A stretch of DNA of 64,000 nucleotides, from assembly GCA_015501605.1 (NCBI GenBank), contig JADNRZ010000018.1, positions 744,001 through 808,000 of the forward strand. Reading direction: 5' to 3'. This DNA is from Panaeolus papilionaceus. Its lineage: Eukaryota; Basidiomycota; Agaricomycetes; Agaricales. Shown piece by piece: positions 48,110 through 58,994 of the stretch; position 1 is the stretch's first letter; each line of letters starts with the position of its first letter. The notes under the pieces are model-generated. The model had not been told where the DNA came from. It made no database searches and saw nothing but the letters and a program-made list of their open reading frames with translations. A program made the translations under genes and the position numbers.

Positions 48110-48517
48110 ACCTGCCTCATCCAAAAAATCCCCGCACTTTCTCGCTCATGTTTATGACGTACATCATCGCCACACTACCCATGCAACTAGTTGTGCATAT
48201 CCCCTGTCACATAGACTCTGTTTCATACCCCGCTTCCCATTCGTCTTCTGTACCCTAATTGATTGCTACACGCACACTACGTATTATTACTAGACGCCGT
48301 GGTCCAATTCAGTATTACTTAAATGAATTACACGCCCACCTTTACGATCGATTATATGTAGATTTCTTTGGTAAATTATCTATAAGCCCTTTTATTCTCC
48401 TCCCTCCCTTTTTAAAATCGTTTTGTTGGATATACATATGACCCGAATGAACATGCCTATTAGGAGTTTTCAGCCCTGTGGAATAATAATGACTCTGGAT
48501 TGAAGATTGGGACTTGT
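48110..48517. other. 3' flank of ERG1
   Basis: No gene was recognised between the ERG1 stop and the facing minus-strand frame. Confidence 0.35.
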
Positions 48518-49191
48518 TCATCGGATCTCGGAGTATGGGGGAGGAGGCGCGTTGAATTGAAAGATTTGAAATGACAGGGAACGCGTCCAACTCGCGCCTC
48601 GTTCGCCACTTGGAGGGTCAGGCAACCCCGCCACACGCCCGGTTGTCTTCCCCGGTTGAAGAAGGTGTTGGGACTGGTTAACCGCTCGATGATGATCCTC
48701 AAAAAATGGAATAATAATAGCGTTATCGTGCGCGTTGCTGTCGGCAACGTCTGCGTGAAATGAAAATTGGAATAAATAGGGGATCTTCGATGATACCATG
48801 ATTTCCACAAGACTTGCGTATGTATGCGGAGGGGTTTTTCTTCTTGTTAAACACCCAGAGGACGAGGCAGATGAGAAGGGCGAATAGGAGAAGGGTACAT
48901 CAGTGGGATCAGCGCTACTGCGGCGAGAGAGCCAAAATGTCGGGTGGACATGACAGCGGCCCCTGAGACTCGAATAAGCAATAAAAAATTGGATGAAAAG
49001 CTTACACAGAAGGGAAACCAGAAATAGGTTGGTATTTGTAGTAGTATTTTCATGATCTGATGACCGCTTCCGCAGCCAAGTATTTCACTCTCATGTAAAA
49101 TTATGGGAATAAATGCAATAGTAGCTCCAATTGTACGCGCATGATACCTGAACTGGACCCTTTGCTTTGACAGAGCTTTTATGGCGCCCAC
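48518..49191 (-). CDS. Possible single-pass membrane protein, model unresolved
   Basis: Coding-looking pieces lie on the minus strand: a C-terminal frame ending SLSFQIFQFNAPPPPYSEIR at 48518 (a PPPY-type motif common in cytosolic tails), and, in another frame near 48860-48900, a hydrophobic run TLLLFALLICLVLWVFNKKK that looks like a TM helix followed by stop-transfer lysines. An upstream frame (48990-49191) ends at a GTAAGC donor. I could not join these with one consistent splice set, so the limits and product are provisional. Confidence 0.3.
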
Positions 49192-49665
49192 GAGTGCTTG
49201 TCGATGAACCGCACCCTTGGGTCCGAGTCTTGGTAAACGGGCGCTAAGCGATTATCGATTAAGGTTCATTATTCGGTAATCTCACATCTCTGACGGATCA
49301 AACCGTGTATAAGTGTGTTAGATCGCATGAATAAAACGATGTGCATGATGATTGCTCCGGATGCTATTATAAGTTAGAAATCGAACTTACTCCCGAGTGA
49401 CACCAACGACATAAATCGGGTGGAATACTAGTACCTCGGGGGCATCTACAGTAGGTAAAGCTCCACCACATAGAATGATACAACGGATATTGCAAAGAGC
49501 TTATTGTCCTGCTAAATACTGAATACAGTTTTTCGCGTTAAGTTGAAATTACCAGTGCAGCATGTATCTATCTATTAGTTCGTCGTTCATCATTCCAATA
49601 TGTTAGAATTTATCAGGAAGCAACCATATGATAGGAATATTCGGTCAACGTGTAACTATATTATA
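49192..49665. other. Intergenic region
   Basis: AT-rich, nothing recognised. Confidence 0.3.
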
Positions 49666-50924
49666 CTACAAGCCTTGATCGGGTTGTAACTTGAGATCCC
49701 CCGATGCAACAGGCTGTCTCGAATTCTCGAAATATGGAGGAGGGGCGCTGCTCAGAGTCGAACGTGGTGAGCTCGATTCCAAGTCCGATGCGGAATACCG
49801 AGCCGCAAATGGCATCATAATGGACCACTGCTCGTATCGAGGGCTCATCGACATCGGTGGTTTCGACAGAGGTCGCGTCCTAGTCGCAGTCATGAAACCA
49901 TCATTCTCGAACGGAACAACGTCGCTGTTACTGGGTTTGACATCCACTATAGAGGACCATGCGGTATAATTGATGGGTTGATTAATGATGATATTTTGAT
50001 TCGAGTCTTTCAAATCGACGCACCATTTTTCCCCAGTAGTCCATACGATGCTGCATTGCTAGATTTCTTTCTCCTCCTGCATAACCATATTAGACAAAGA
50101 AGCACGAGAGCTGATGCGACCACGCCGACAACGGCTATTCCCCCAATACTGCCTGCTGACAAGCGTTTTTCGGGAGGCTGGAGATTGCTGGCGGTCTTTG
50201 GGTCGAAGGATGCTGCTGCGCTCGAACTGGCCTGAGTATTGTGTGACGACTGTGATCCCGTGTTGGTTTCGGTAGTGGGGCTACTTGATAGAGGAACATC
50301 GGATGCCAGAGTGCGGGAAGATATCAATGAGGACAGACTCGGATCTAAAGCGCTATAGGATGAAGCTGATGAAACGGACGAAGTGGGAGTCAGTACAGCT
50401 GGGGAGGCTGAGGAAGGGGCGGGTTGAATAATATTAATCAGAGAGCGGAACGTCGGCTTTGGCACCATCGTTGACTTCAATGTAGGGCTTGGTTTCGGCG
50501 TTGGTGGTGGTGGAGGCGGCGATGGAGGTGCAGGTGTAGGTCTTGGGTCTGTTTTAGGAGGGTCGGGGCGACCTCCAACTTGAGGCATGATTTCGTGCTT
50601 AACGCCGTGGTCAGGCCCAGTCATACCGCCGTCAAATGGGGGAGTGTCTCTATGCCCATCCGCGTGGTGGTTAGGTCTACCCTTGCGGCCGCGGTCATCT
50701 CCCTGCGCAAATGGTCCAAATTGTCCTGGTCTCCCCTTATGTCGAAGGCGTTCTACGTCATCTCCGCCATGGTTCCTATGTGCGTCCCCGCTCACGTTAT
50801 TGTGCCTCCCTCTGTCATCGTCAGAATGCGAGTTCTTCCTACTGCCGGCAGTGTTTCGTTCATGACGCCTTTCAACACTAGAACATAGGCCGGGGACAGG
50901 ACATCTAGAAGAATTAGCAGGCAT
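49666..50924 (-). CDS. Single-pass membrane protein with Ser/Pro-rich stalk
   Basis: Two exons (50024-50924 and 49666-49946) give 393 aa from ATG 50924. A 77-nt intron with GTGCGT and CTATAG ends keeps phase and avoids what otherwise looks like a frameshift. Layout: a His/Arg/Asp/Gly-rich N-terminal part, a poly-Pro stretch (PPSPPPPPPTPKPSP), a Ser/Thr-rich stalk likely to be O-glycosylated, one TM helix (GGIAVVGVVASALVLLCLIW) with RRRKK behind it, and a cytosolic tail ending with SAPPPYFENS. This plan fits a cell-wall sensor or adhesion-like protein of mushrooms. No signal peptide is visible, and the frame is open upstream of the ATG to an AG near 51003, so an N-terminal exon is probably missing from the model. 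Confidence 0.6.
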
Positions 50925-50999
50925 GTAAGGGTACGGTGGGGTGGTGTTCGCAGTACTCCAAGCGAACTGCGAATACCACTTGCCGGTTTTTATGAAGTT

Positions 51000-51633
51000 C
51001 TATAATATAATCCATGCCATACCTGATGATCATCAGCGACCCCTGAGTGTGTAGGAATTCCGTCCTGAGACTGATCGCAATTATGCTGAGAACCTATCGT
51101 TCAATTGCTTTGATCATGCAATAGAGTAATGCCCGCATGTATGCTCCAGGGCTGTGTTAAGCTCTAGAACCTGGAGCTGTTGGTTTGTGGTTGTTGCCGG
51201 AGCTTGAATCTCCTAGCGTGGGTGGTGGGCTCCAAATGTTATCGTTCGACCCACATGTTATTCCAGCAAGTGGTCTCAGGCACATGGAGAATTTATGTCC
51301 ATTTTTTTCTGTGTTTTCTTGCGACACAGGCCAGTTTGATAGTATCCGACGAATGGGGTTGATGTTAGAATTCGAAGCTGGGACAAAAATAGATCAATGT
51401 AAAAGCACCATGTCGCAATGCCCACACTCTGCGGATCACCTTCCCTATATGTGTAACTGCTTGATGCTACACAGCAATAACCATCGCCTTCAAGTTACAA
51501 CCTAAGTATATTGTATTGATTATGAAGGCGAAGAAGCCAGTGTACATTCTTTAATTAACAGTATCTACTACGATTGGAAAGTATCTGGATTATGTCTCGT
51601 TTGTCCTATTATGATCGTTCTATCAAAACTTCT
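51000..51633. other. Region with conflicting open frames
   Basis: A plus frame (51185-51505) and a minus frame (about 51165-51385, with GHKFSMCLRPLAGITCGSND) overlap. The minus one could be an upstream exon of the membrane protein at 49.7-50.9 kb. Neither can be confirmed by eye. Confidence 0.25.
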
Positions 51634-52584
51634 CTACAAGGCGGTGGTCGACTTGTCAAAATTGACGCGGCTAACCAAGTTGTAGAATGCCGATCCCTGA
51701 ACTTTAGCGATCTCTTTCTCCCGTTCAGACGGCTTGCGCGATCCATCAGAACCAGCAAATGTTCCAGCGCCCCAAGGCGAGCCTGAATTGAATTCGTCGT
51801 CAGTTCGGCGCTCGTCAGAGAAATTACGACGAATAACTCACTGCCATGGGGCTCTTCCAACGATACCAGGTTCGCCAGGCCGCTCGCATACCCCAGCGGG
51901 ACAAAGATCATGCCATGGTGCACGAGCGTAGAAAGTAGCGTCAAGGGCGTCATCTCTTGACCACCCCCAGGACCGGAGGTCGAGACGAACACGCCAGCGT
52001 ATTTTCCTGCGAGATGGCCTTCTGCCCAGAGTTTGCCAGTTGAGTCGATGAATGCCTGTAATAAATGCCAGGGATAATAAAATTAGCGGTAGTGTGTATA
52101 AGTACATAGAAGCGAATGAAACCTTCATTTGCGCTGGCATGTTTCCGTAGCGCGTTGGGACTCCGAAGAGGAAGGCGTCGTATTGCTTCATCATCTCTGA
52201 TGTGGCAATTGCAAATTCACGCTTAGGCGGGGCGTGCATTTTTTGCAGGACGTCTTCTGGGAGTGTTTCTGGAACTCTGTTTATAAGACGAAGATATGTC
52301 TATTAGTGACCAGCGTTTAGATAGAGGAGTCTGAAAGACGAATGCTAGCAGCGAATGCTGTCCCGCGCTTAACAGCATGAGGTTTCGGGGTCGTGGGGAA
52401 GCTAACTTACTGATAGATATCAGCGTTCCCGCCCTTGGCGTCAATGCCTTGTTTAACGCTCTCCGCCACTGTGATGCGTAGTGAGATATATTAGCCCGCT
52501 TTTATGAGGAATTCCAAGGCGCTCACTGATGGCGATGTGGCCATACATCGAGTAAATTATAATAGCGATGCGGGGAGAAGGCAT
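51634..52584 (-). CDS. NAD(P)H:quinone oxidoreductase, WrbA family (copy 2)
   Basis: Five exons (52527-52584, 52411-52468, 52123-52276, 51842-52055, 51634-51782) give 210 aa. The first four exon lengths equal those of copy 1 at 16.3-17.1 kb, with the same intron phases. [16 protein letters not shown] is the FMN loop; [46 protein letters not shown] and [19 protein letters not shown] follow. Differences are a longer C-terminus ([20 protein letters not shown] plus a KSTTAL tail) and a third-intron donor GTTTCA. It likely has the same two-electron quinone reduction role, perhaps with different regulation since no TATA box like that of copy 1 was seen. Confidence 0.92.
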
Positions 52585-53066
52585 GATTTGGGCGACTCTT
52601 TAGAATGTCACGAATAAATAAATTAAAGGAAGAGGGATGTTTTCTGCTGAGCATTGGTTTAAAACGAGTGATAAGTGGGGATGTGACTGTGATTCGCAAC
52701 TGGATGACAGCGTCGATCGAGAAGTCCCTGTCAATGTGATAGATGGGCAACAAGCGTTGGGATGATCTCATTTTCTCTATGATTGATAGACCAAGTGGTA
52801 TCGTTGGACTCTTTTTTGGAGGCGTTATAGATGTTGAAGGTAGCATACAAATTCCACAATCCTACCATGGCTCTTTCTAAGGTCACCGGATAGCAGGAGT
52901 CAAGGACCAGGTTCGGCATTGTCCGACTCGGATGAGTGTCGCATCAAATATGACAAACCACCGGACCATGGTGTACTCGTTCAAGGTTCATCTCAGTTTC
53001 TCCTGACCCACTTCTTCCATCTAACTACTGCTGTCCTGCGACAAACCAGGTTCTTGCGATATTTAG
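52585..53066. other. Divergent spacer, WrbA copy 2 and carrier gene
   Basis: 482 bp between two divergent start codons. No clear TATA box or motif was found. Confidence 0.35.
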
Positions 53067-54635
53067 ATGAGTTCAGGCGATGAGCAAGGTAATATTTCGA
53101 CATGATATATCGTTGTGATGTCACTGATGCTCTATGTTTAGTTGCTCTTAACCCCACTGTTGACTTCATCGCTGGAACCATCGCGGTCCGTTACTCCTCA
53201 ACGCTAGCCTTTCAGTTGTCGAATTTGCTTATATGGATATTAAGCTAGGGAATAACTGGCTTGATTGTTGGCTTCCCTTTCGATACCGGTGAGTAAGCGC
53301 CCTCAAGCTCCTAATTTGCTTCAGAAGCACAACCATTGCATCACAGAATGCTTCACTTTCTTCTGTCCCAAAATAATTAATGGCTTTGGGAAATACTAAC
53401 TGATCTGTCTTGATTCTGTCTATCAGTCAAGGTCCGATTTCAAAGTCCTGAAATCTCAGGCAGGTACAAATCAACATCCCATGCTTTCACGACGATTGTC
53501 AGGGAGGAGAAGGTTATCGGGCTGTTCAAGGGCATTACCTCCCCACTGGTGAGTGTTTTTAACATTTCGTCTATGTTTTACTTACACACACGACATAGGC
53601 TACGGTAGCCCTTATGAATGGTCTGGTCTTTGCTTCGTATCGGTTCTTTATGAAATTGCAGCTCCCAGACGCCAATGCGATACCTACTATCACCCAGATC
53701 GCTCTAGCAGGAATGGGAAGCGGGATTGTCTCTTCGTGAGTCTTTAAGCCGCAATGCACAGGGCTCGTAGAACACATTATGACTCACATTTTACAGGATT
53801 GTTACTACACCCACGGAACTCATCAAGATCAGACAACAGGCTCTCTTAACTCGGACGACTGCCCGTCAGGTTGCATTTGATATATTTCGGGAAAGTGGCA
53901 TACGGGGGCTTTATCGTGGCCTCACGGTTACAGCTTTCAGGGATTGCGGTTATGGTGCCTATTTTGCTGCTGTACGTTCTATTGGAGTTCTTTAATGAAC
54001 TCCTGGACTGATCGTTTGACAGTATGAGGCCACGTTGCGCAGTTTCTCAGCGGTTCAGGGTCACGGTCCGCCCTGGTATGCAATGTTAATTGCAGGAGGT
54101 GTTGCTGGAGTCGGTATGTGCTGCCTCGTCATCCTCTTTAATGTGCACGAACAGATTGTCCTTACTCGAAAAAAGCTGGATGGGGAGCAACGTTCCCTTT
54201 GGACGTTGTGAAAACTCGTGTGCAAGGTTCTGCCGCCAGCCCTCGTGTACTATCTCCGCAGGGTACAGTGCAAAAACCATCCTTTGCCTTCACCTCCGTC
54301 ATCAACTCCGCTCCTTCGAGTTTACCCATATTCGCCGAGTCAGCCGCAACCCCGACGACGCCTCTGCTTTCAGGTAACCATGTGAAGATGCATTCAACGT
54401 TGAAGCCACTATCAAATCCATATCACTCGATGACCTCCACTATAATACACTCCTATCAAAATGAGGGAGTTAGAGTTTTCTTCCGAGGGTTGGCACCGAC
54501 GCTCATTCGGTAAGGACTGAAGCGTTACCCTGTCTAGCTTTCTCCTAACAAATATCCCTTTCATCATCTAGGGCAGTACCAGTAAACATGGTAACATTCG
54601 CAACGTTCGAACTGGCCGTTCGAACGCTGCAGTAG
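53067..54635 (+). CDS. Mitochondrial carrier family protein (SLC25)
   Basis: Nine exons (53067-53088, 53142-53185, 53249-53288, 53427-53548, 53599-53735, 53797-53971, 54023-54113, 54176-54509, 54572-54635) give 342 aa. Three repeats carry the carrier signature in the inner mitochondrial membrane: FPFDTVKVRFQ, TPTELIKIRQQ and FPLDVVKTRVQ, with GLFKGI, GLYRGLTVTAFRD and VFFRGLAPTLIRAVPVN after each. FAGT-like start NPTVDFIAGTIAGITG. The pattern and motif forms are closest to carnitine/ornithine-type carriers, but the substrate cannot be fixed by eye. An insertion of about 55 Ser/Pro/Thr-rich residues in the third repeat (SAASPRVLSPQGT to LPIFAESAATPTTPLL) is unusual. The first three exons are very small (22, 44, 40 nt). 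Confidence 0.9.
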
Positions 54636-55685
54636 ATGTGCTAGATGGATTTCTTCCGCGTTTAGAAAGATCAAGCTATATGTGGAACCCTTGGATAGAC
54701 GCGACACCTTTAGATATGGGCGCCTGTTTAATGGGCAGCCCATTTAATCCCTTAATACTCCTTATACTGCCTTGTCAAACAGGCTTTAATAAATCTAATC
54801 CGGATTTCAGTTCAAAAGCTCCGAGAAGTACAAGAACCACAGACATGAAGAGATGATGCGTTGTTCTAATTCTTTCGGAATACAAGCTGGGTCAAAAAAG
54901 AAGAACAAACATCAAACAAACGTATCATCTTCAGTGGTTCAAACGCAAGAAAACCGAAGATGAAACGAAGACATTCCATGCACCCGTAATCTTTCTGTCT
55001 GAGGAACCCCATATCACGATCAACTAGCCCAGCGTGAGGCATGCAGGGCCGCAACGCGGAACTCCAGAATGATGAGGTAACAAATTATATCCCCGGTTGT
55101 AGCCTTTGTTCCGTCGTTGCGATATTTTTAGGTACTCCGCTTCTGCCTCTTCCCCTTCATGATAATCCATAAAAATGCGACAGTCAGCGTTTATTTTATA
55201 CCATACAGTGTATCTATTGGGTCTGAATGTCCAAGATAATCAGTAAACGCATTCATTGGGCATGCTTCATGGGCGCAGAGCCCCAAAACAGGCCTTGTAC
55301 AGGGTGAGGCGTCTTATCATCCTATCAACACGTGTCCTCGCCAACCCGAACTGACTTGTATCCAGTGCCTCGGGCCGAAATGAAAGAGAACTCGTGTTGA
55401 AAGCAAGGCTGAAAGACATGAGGGGTCTCCGAAGCTGAATATTGCTCCTTTAACCGCTTTTACTTCCATCTACCACTCGCAACTTTGAGGAATCTTCCCC
55501 ACCAACAGACTGGCTGGTACATCGTCGTTGTTCTCAACATTATCTGTGAGTTTTTCCTATCATTTTAGAGCTAGAAGCTTGCTAGAGTCGTGTCATGACA
55601 GTCATGCTAAATGTGTTGCGTTAGAATCGTTCGATTCTTATCTAGGACTACTATAAGCGTCATACATTATCCATTTGACCCTATT
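54636..55685. other. 1.05-kb intergenic region
   Basis: 3' flank of the carrier and upstream region of the RanBD gene. No other gene was recognised. Confidence 0.35.
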
Positions 55686-58069
55686 ATGTTTCCCGTCAGC
55701 GATTTCAACTTTGTCGTTGCCGGAATAGCTACCTTTGCAGCCACTGTTGGTTACGCTTGCTCCCGCAAACTCATCTCCTCGTAAGTCGTCCTTCTGTTCC
55801 CCCATACCGCACTGACCGGAAAGATCTGATACTCTGGAAATCAGACAAACTTCAAGTGACACACTTGAAGAGACAACGAGGGAATCCGCGCCATCTTCCA
55901 AATCTCAAGAACACGTACATTCACAAAACCCAGTCATGCCTTCAAGTTCCGGAACATCAATTCTTCAGACTCTCATGAACGCAGCTCCTGCTGCTTATAC
56001 TTTAACTCGCCGAGGCTCCATGAAACGCAAAGCACCTCATGATGGCTTCGACGAGGACGTCCAAGTAAGGCTTCCAGAAATCATGTTTTCAGCACGATTG
56101 GTTAATCGATCTCAACTCAGCGTAAACTGGAGTATCCTCATGTACGCAACTGACCAGACCTTCGGGTTACTATCTGTGCAATGTTCTCATAACCCTTTCC
56201 CAGAATCTCGCCAACTTGTACCCAAATAAGAGAAGTAGGACTCCATCCACGGAATCCGACTGCAGCGAGGTGGGTGCTCCAACGTTACCCTACTGCCATT
56301 GTTCCCCGGATTAACCTTGGTTTTTCCTCTTTAAAGGCACCACCACCGAGTGTCACACCGGCTACCACGTTAGATTCGATAATGTCGCAAACCGTTGATC
56401 ATGATATGGAAATTGTGAACACTAACTTTATCCTCCCTGAATTGTGCTGTCGTTCTGACGTGTCTGTTATCAAGCAAATCATCAGCGATGAACCTCAAGC
56501 TATCGTTGACACACCTGCTACAGAGCCACCAGAGACTCCATCGCCCTTTATGCAGTCCCCTCCTACCCCGCGGGCACCCTCCCCTGTTCTTGCCACCCAA
56601 CCTTGTGAAACGCGGGAAGTGTCTCCTCAGCTTCATTACCCTCCAACACCTGTACCCATCACCGCCGAAGAAGTCAAAGAATCCACAAGCAATGTTGAGG
56701 CTGCTCCTGAGGTTTCTGCCACTCAACCAGTCACTGTAAGGCTAGTTATTATTTCGCCAATATCAAGCAACTTAATTAGATTTTAGCCGGAACCTGAAGC
56801 ACCATCTACCGAGGACGTGCACATTGCTGAGATCCCAAAGGAAGAATCTGGCTTCGTCTTGACACCAGCCAAGTTCGTTTTTGCGTCCCAAACAATAACC
56901 GTGAGCTGCCCGAATAAACCGTCCAGGAAGACGTTATTGATATCCATTCAATTCAAGGCCCTAGTTGCTGCACCAGAGGTATCTACCTCCGATGTTGCAA
57001 AGCAGGAAGCTAGGCTTGATTTCAACGCTCCGAGATTCGGGTTTTTTGCAGTCCCTCAGACACCAAAACCAGCGACACCAGCTTTCAAGGCATTCGTAAG
57101 ACTCATCAACGGCGTGATTGAACTTGCATGCTGACCTCACCCAACCTTAGTCCACTCCAAACAAGGGTTTTGCCGCGTTTGCGGGTTCATCGTCCCCATT
57201 TACTTCTAAGGTGCACGAGACAGCCACGACCAAGTCCATCTGGACAGTGGATGTGGGCCTTCCCAGTCAGCAGGTTGAGCCCGAGTCGAACGCAGTCGAT
57301 TCTTTCGCTGCTTTGTTCGATAGCCCGGAGTGCGCCCTCACAAGCACCAAATCGGCAACTTCAATTCTCCCGACCACATACAAACGTTAGTACCCGTCTG
57401 TTCATCCTCAATCCCTGTCGAACCTGTGGTCGTGCTGCCCACCATTCACTCGCCATTCAAGGCCAGAACCTGACGCTTTTTTCTCTATTTTCTTGGATCA
57501 TTTAGATGTCACTGGAGAGGAAGACGAGTCCGTGGATGCTGAATTGAAGGGAGTGAGGCTGTTTGTAAAGCGAGGAAACAAAGGTTTCGGTGACGGCGTG
57601 GCGGGTCAAGTTAAAATCTTGACTAATAACGAGACGTCAGGACAGCGTATTTGTGAGTTTCATGAGTTGTTTCAATTTTTCCATTGATGTAACCCTGCTT
57701 GGATATGCTTTAGTGTTCCGCCGTGAGCCGCTGCTAAAGATTTCGATGAATGTTCGCGTCGGCGCTGCTGTAAGGTGTACGTATACACCCGAAGAAAATG
57801 TTGTCAGGCTCGTTCTCAAGGAAGCCGTCGAATCCGAAGGTGGACTGGAAAAGCAGGAACTTGTGATATACGCCATCAAGGTATGGACTGTTTTTTTTCT
57901 ATACCCAGGCAACATCTCATATGTGATACAGCCCGGGCGCCATTGCTCAAAAGACGACTTTAAAGAGTTCGCCACCATGCTGCACCAAACCGTGCAAAGC
58001 AAGAGTGCCCTTTCGGCACCACCCACACCTAAGGTGCAACCCGCACGTCCCGTGGCACGGGTATCATAA
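55686..58069 (+). CDS. Ran-binding-domain (RanBD1) protein with N-terminal membrane segment
   Basis: Nine exons (55686-55780, 55845-56064, 56204-56269, 56337-56735, 56787-57095, 57151-57385, 57506-57652, 57714-57880, 57932-58069) give about 591 aa. The C-terminal domain matches RanBD1 of Nup50/Yrb2/RanBP3 type: HVTGEEDESVDAELKGVRLF, VKRGNKGFGDGVAGQVKIL, LFRREPLLKISMNVRV, then strands and a helix with DDFKEFATMLHQ. It should bind Ran-GTP at nuclear pores. The middle is disordered with KAPHDGFDEDVQ and NKGFAAFAGSSSPF, a NUP-like FAGSSSPF patch. The first exon encodes a hydrophobic segment (FNFVVAGIATFAATVGYACS), unexpected for this family; its splice acceptor (55844, alternative 55823) is uncertain. 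Confidence 0.75.
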
Positions 58070-58994
58070 TTGGTGGTGGTGCTATCACCTCGGGATCTCT
58101 AACTGCTGAAGGAGATCGATGATCTGCAAGACCAGAACATTTATTATATTTATCCGACCTTACGGATTGTGTTTAGCCATCCATCCAGATTCCCCATCGC
58201 TTCATTTTTCTACTTTTCGCATATTTTCTTTTACACTGGTTGTTTCCTTCACATAGTACATCCCTTACATCTTGCGCTGAGCGCACATTTTCGTTCTCTG
58301 CTTTTATGTATATGTACACTTTTACTCTCCACTTTATGCCTCACACACGTACGACACGTCTATGTTCTCTTCACGTTCCGTTACACAACCATCTGGCACT
58401 CTTCATTGTATTCTATTTTGTATAACTTCTACAAAGTGGTGTAATGTAGTTCTAGCTCCCTTTTAACTTGATATTCTTCTCCCGAAATCTGTGGCTCACA
58501 TGGTGGAGACCCCCAAGCAGTCCAGTATTTGCGCACATCACAGATTACGATCACAAATTACAAGCGGGGCCAAGGCCGGAAGCACAGCAAACATATTCAA
58601 TGAGCGAGGGCGATTATTTGTATTAAAAAACACAAGCAACAAAGGCTCATCGTGAAACGACTATGAACACAGGAGGTTGGTATAGACGCTACATTTAGAA
58701 AGAACAGAAACACAACCGGATAATTCGAAACAAACACCCGGGAAGGAAATACAAGATTCAACGGACGCGGACATTGCTGCAGATTTTCTGTTTCGCCGCA
58801 CGGCCATTTAAGGTACCTGCGTCGATTGTGGACCAGGATGAAGATACGAAAGAGACAATGGGAATAAGGCAGCAAAGAAGGATATACAAGTGAGCACACC
58901 GCCTAAATTTTTGGGGATTTGGGAGATAAAAATAAAAAAAAAAAAGGCAGAATTGATATACATGAGTGAGGGTTGTAGGGGGTGGTTTGATGGA
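58070..58994. other. Convergent intergenic region
   Basis: 3' flanks of the RanBD and RCC1-PHD genes, T- and A-rich. No gene was recognised. Confidence 0.35.

Noticed and set aside
50010..50030. Apparent frameshift in the membrane protein at a G/A run
   Set aside because: A 77-nt intron (donor GTGCGT after 50024, acceptor ending at 49947) explains the frame change.
51185..51505. Plus-strand open frame of 106 codons
   Set aside because: Overlaps an equally plausible minus frame; no family, no TATA, no splice evidence.
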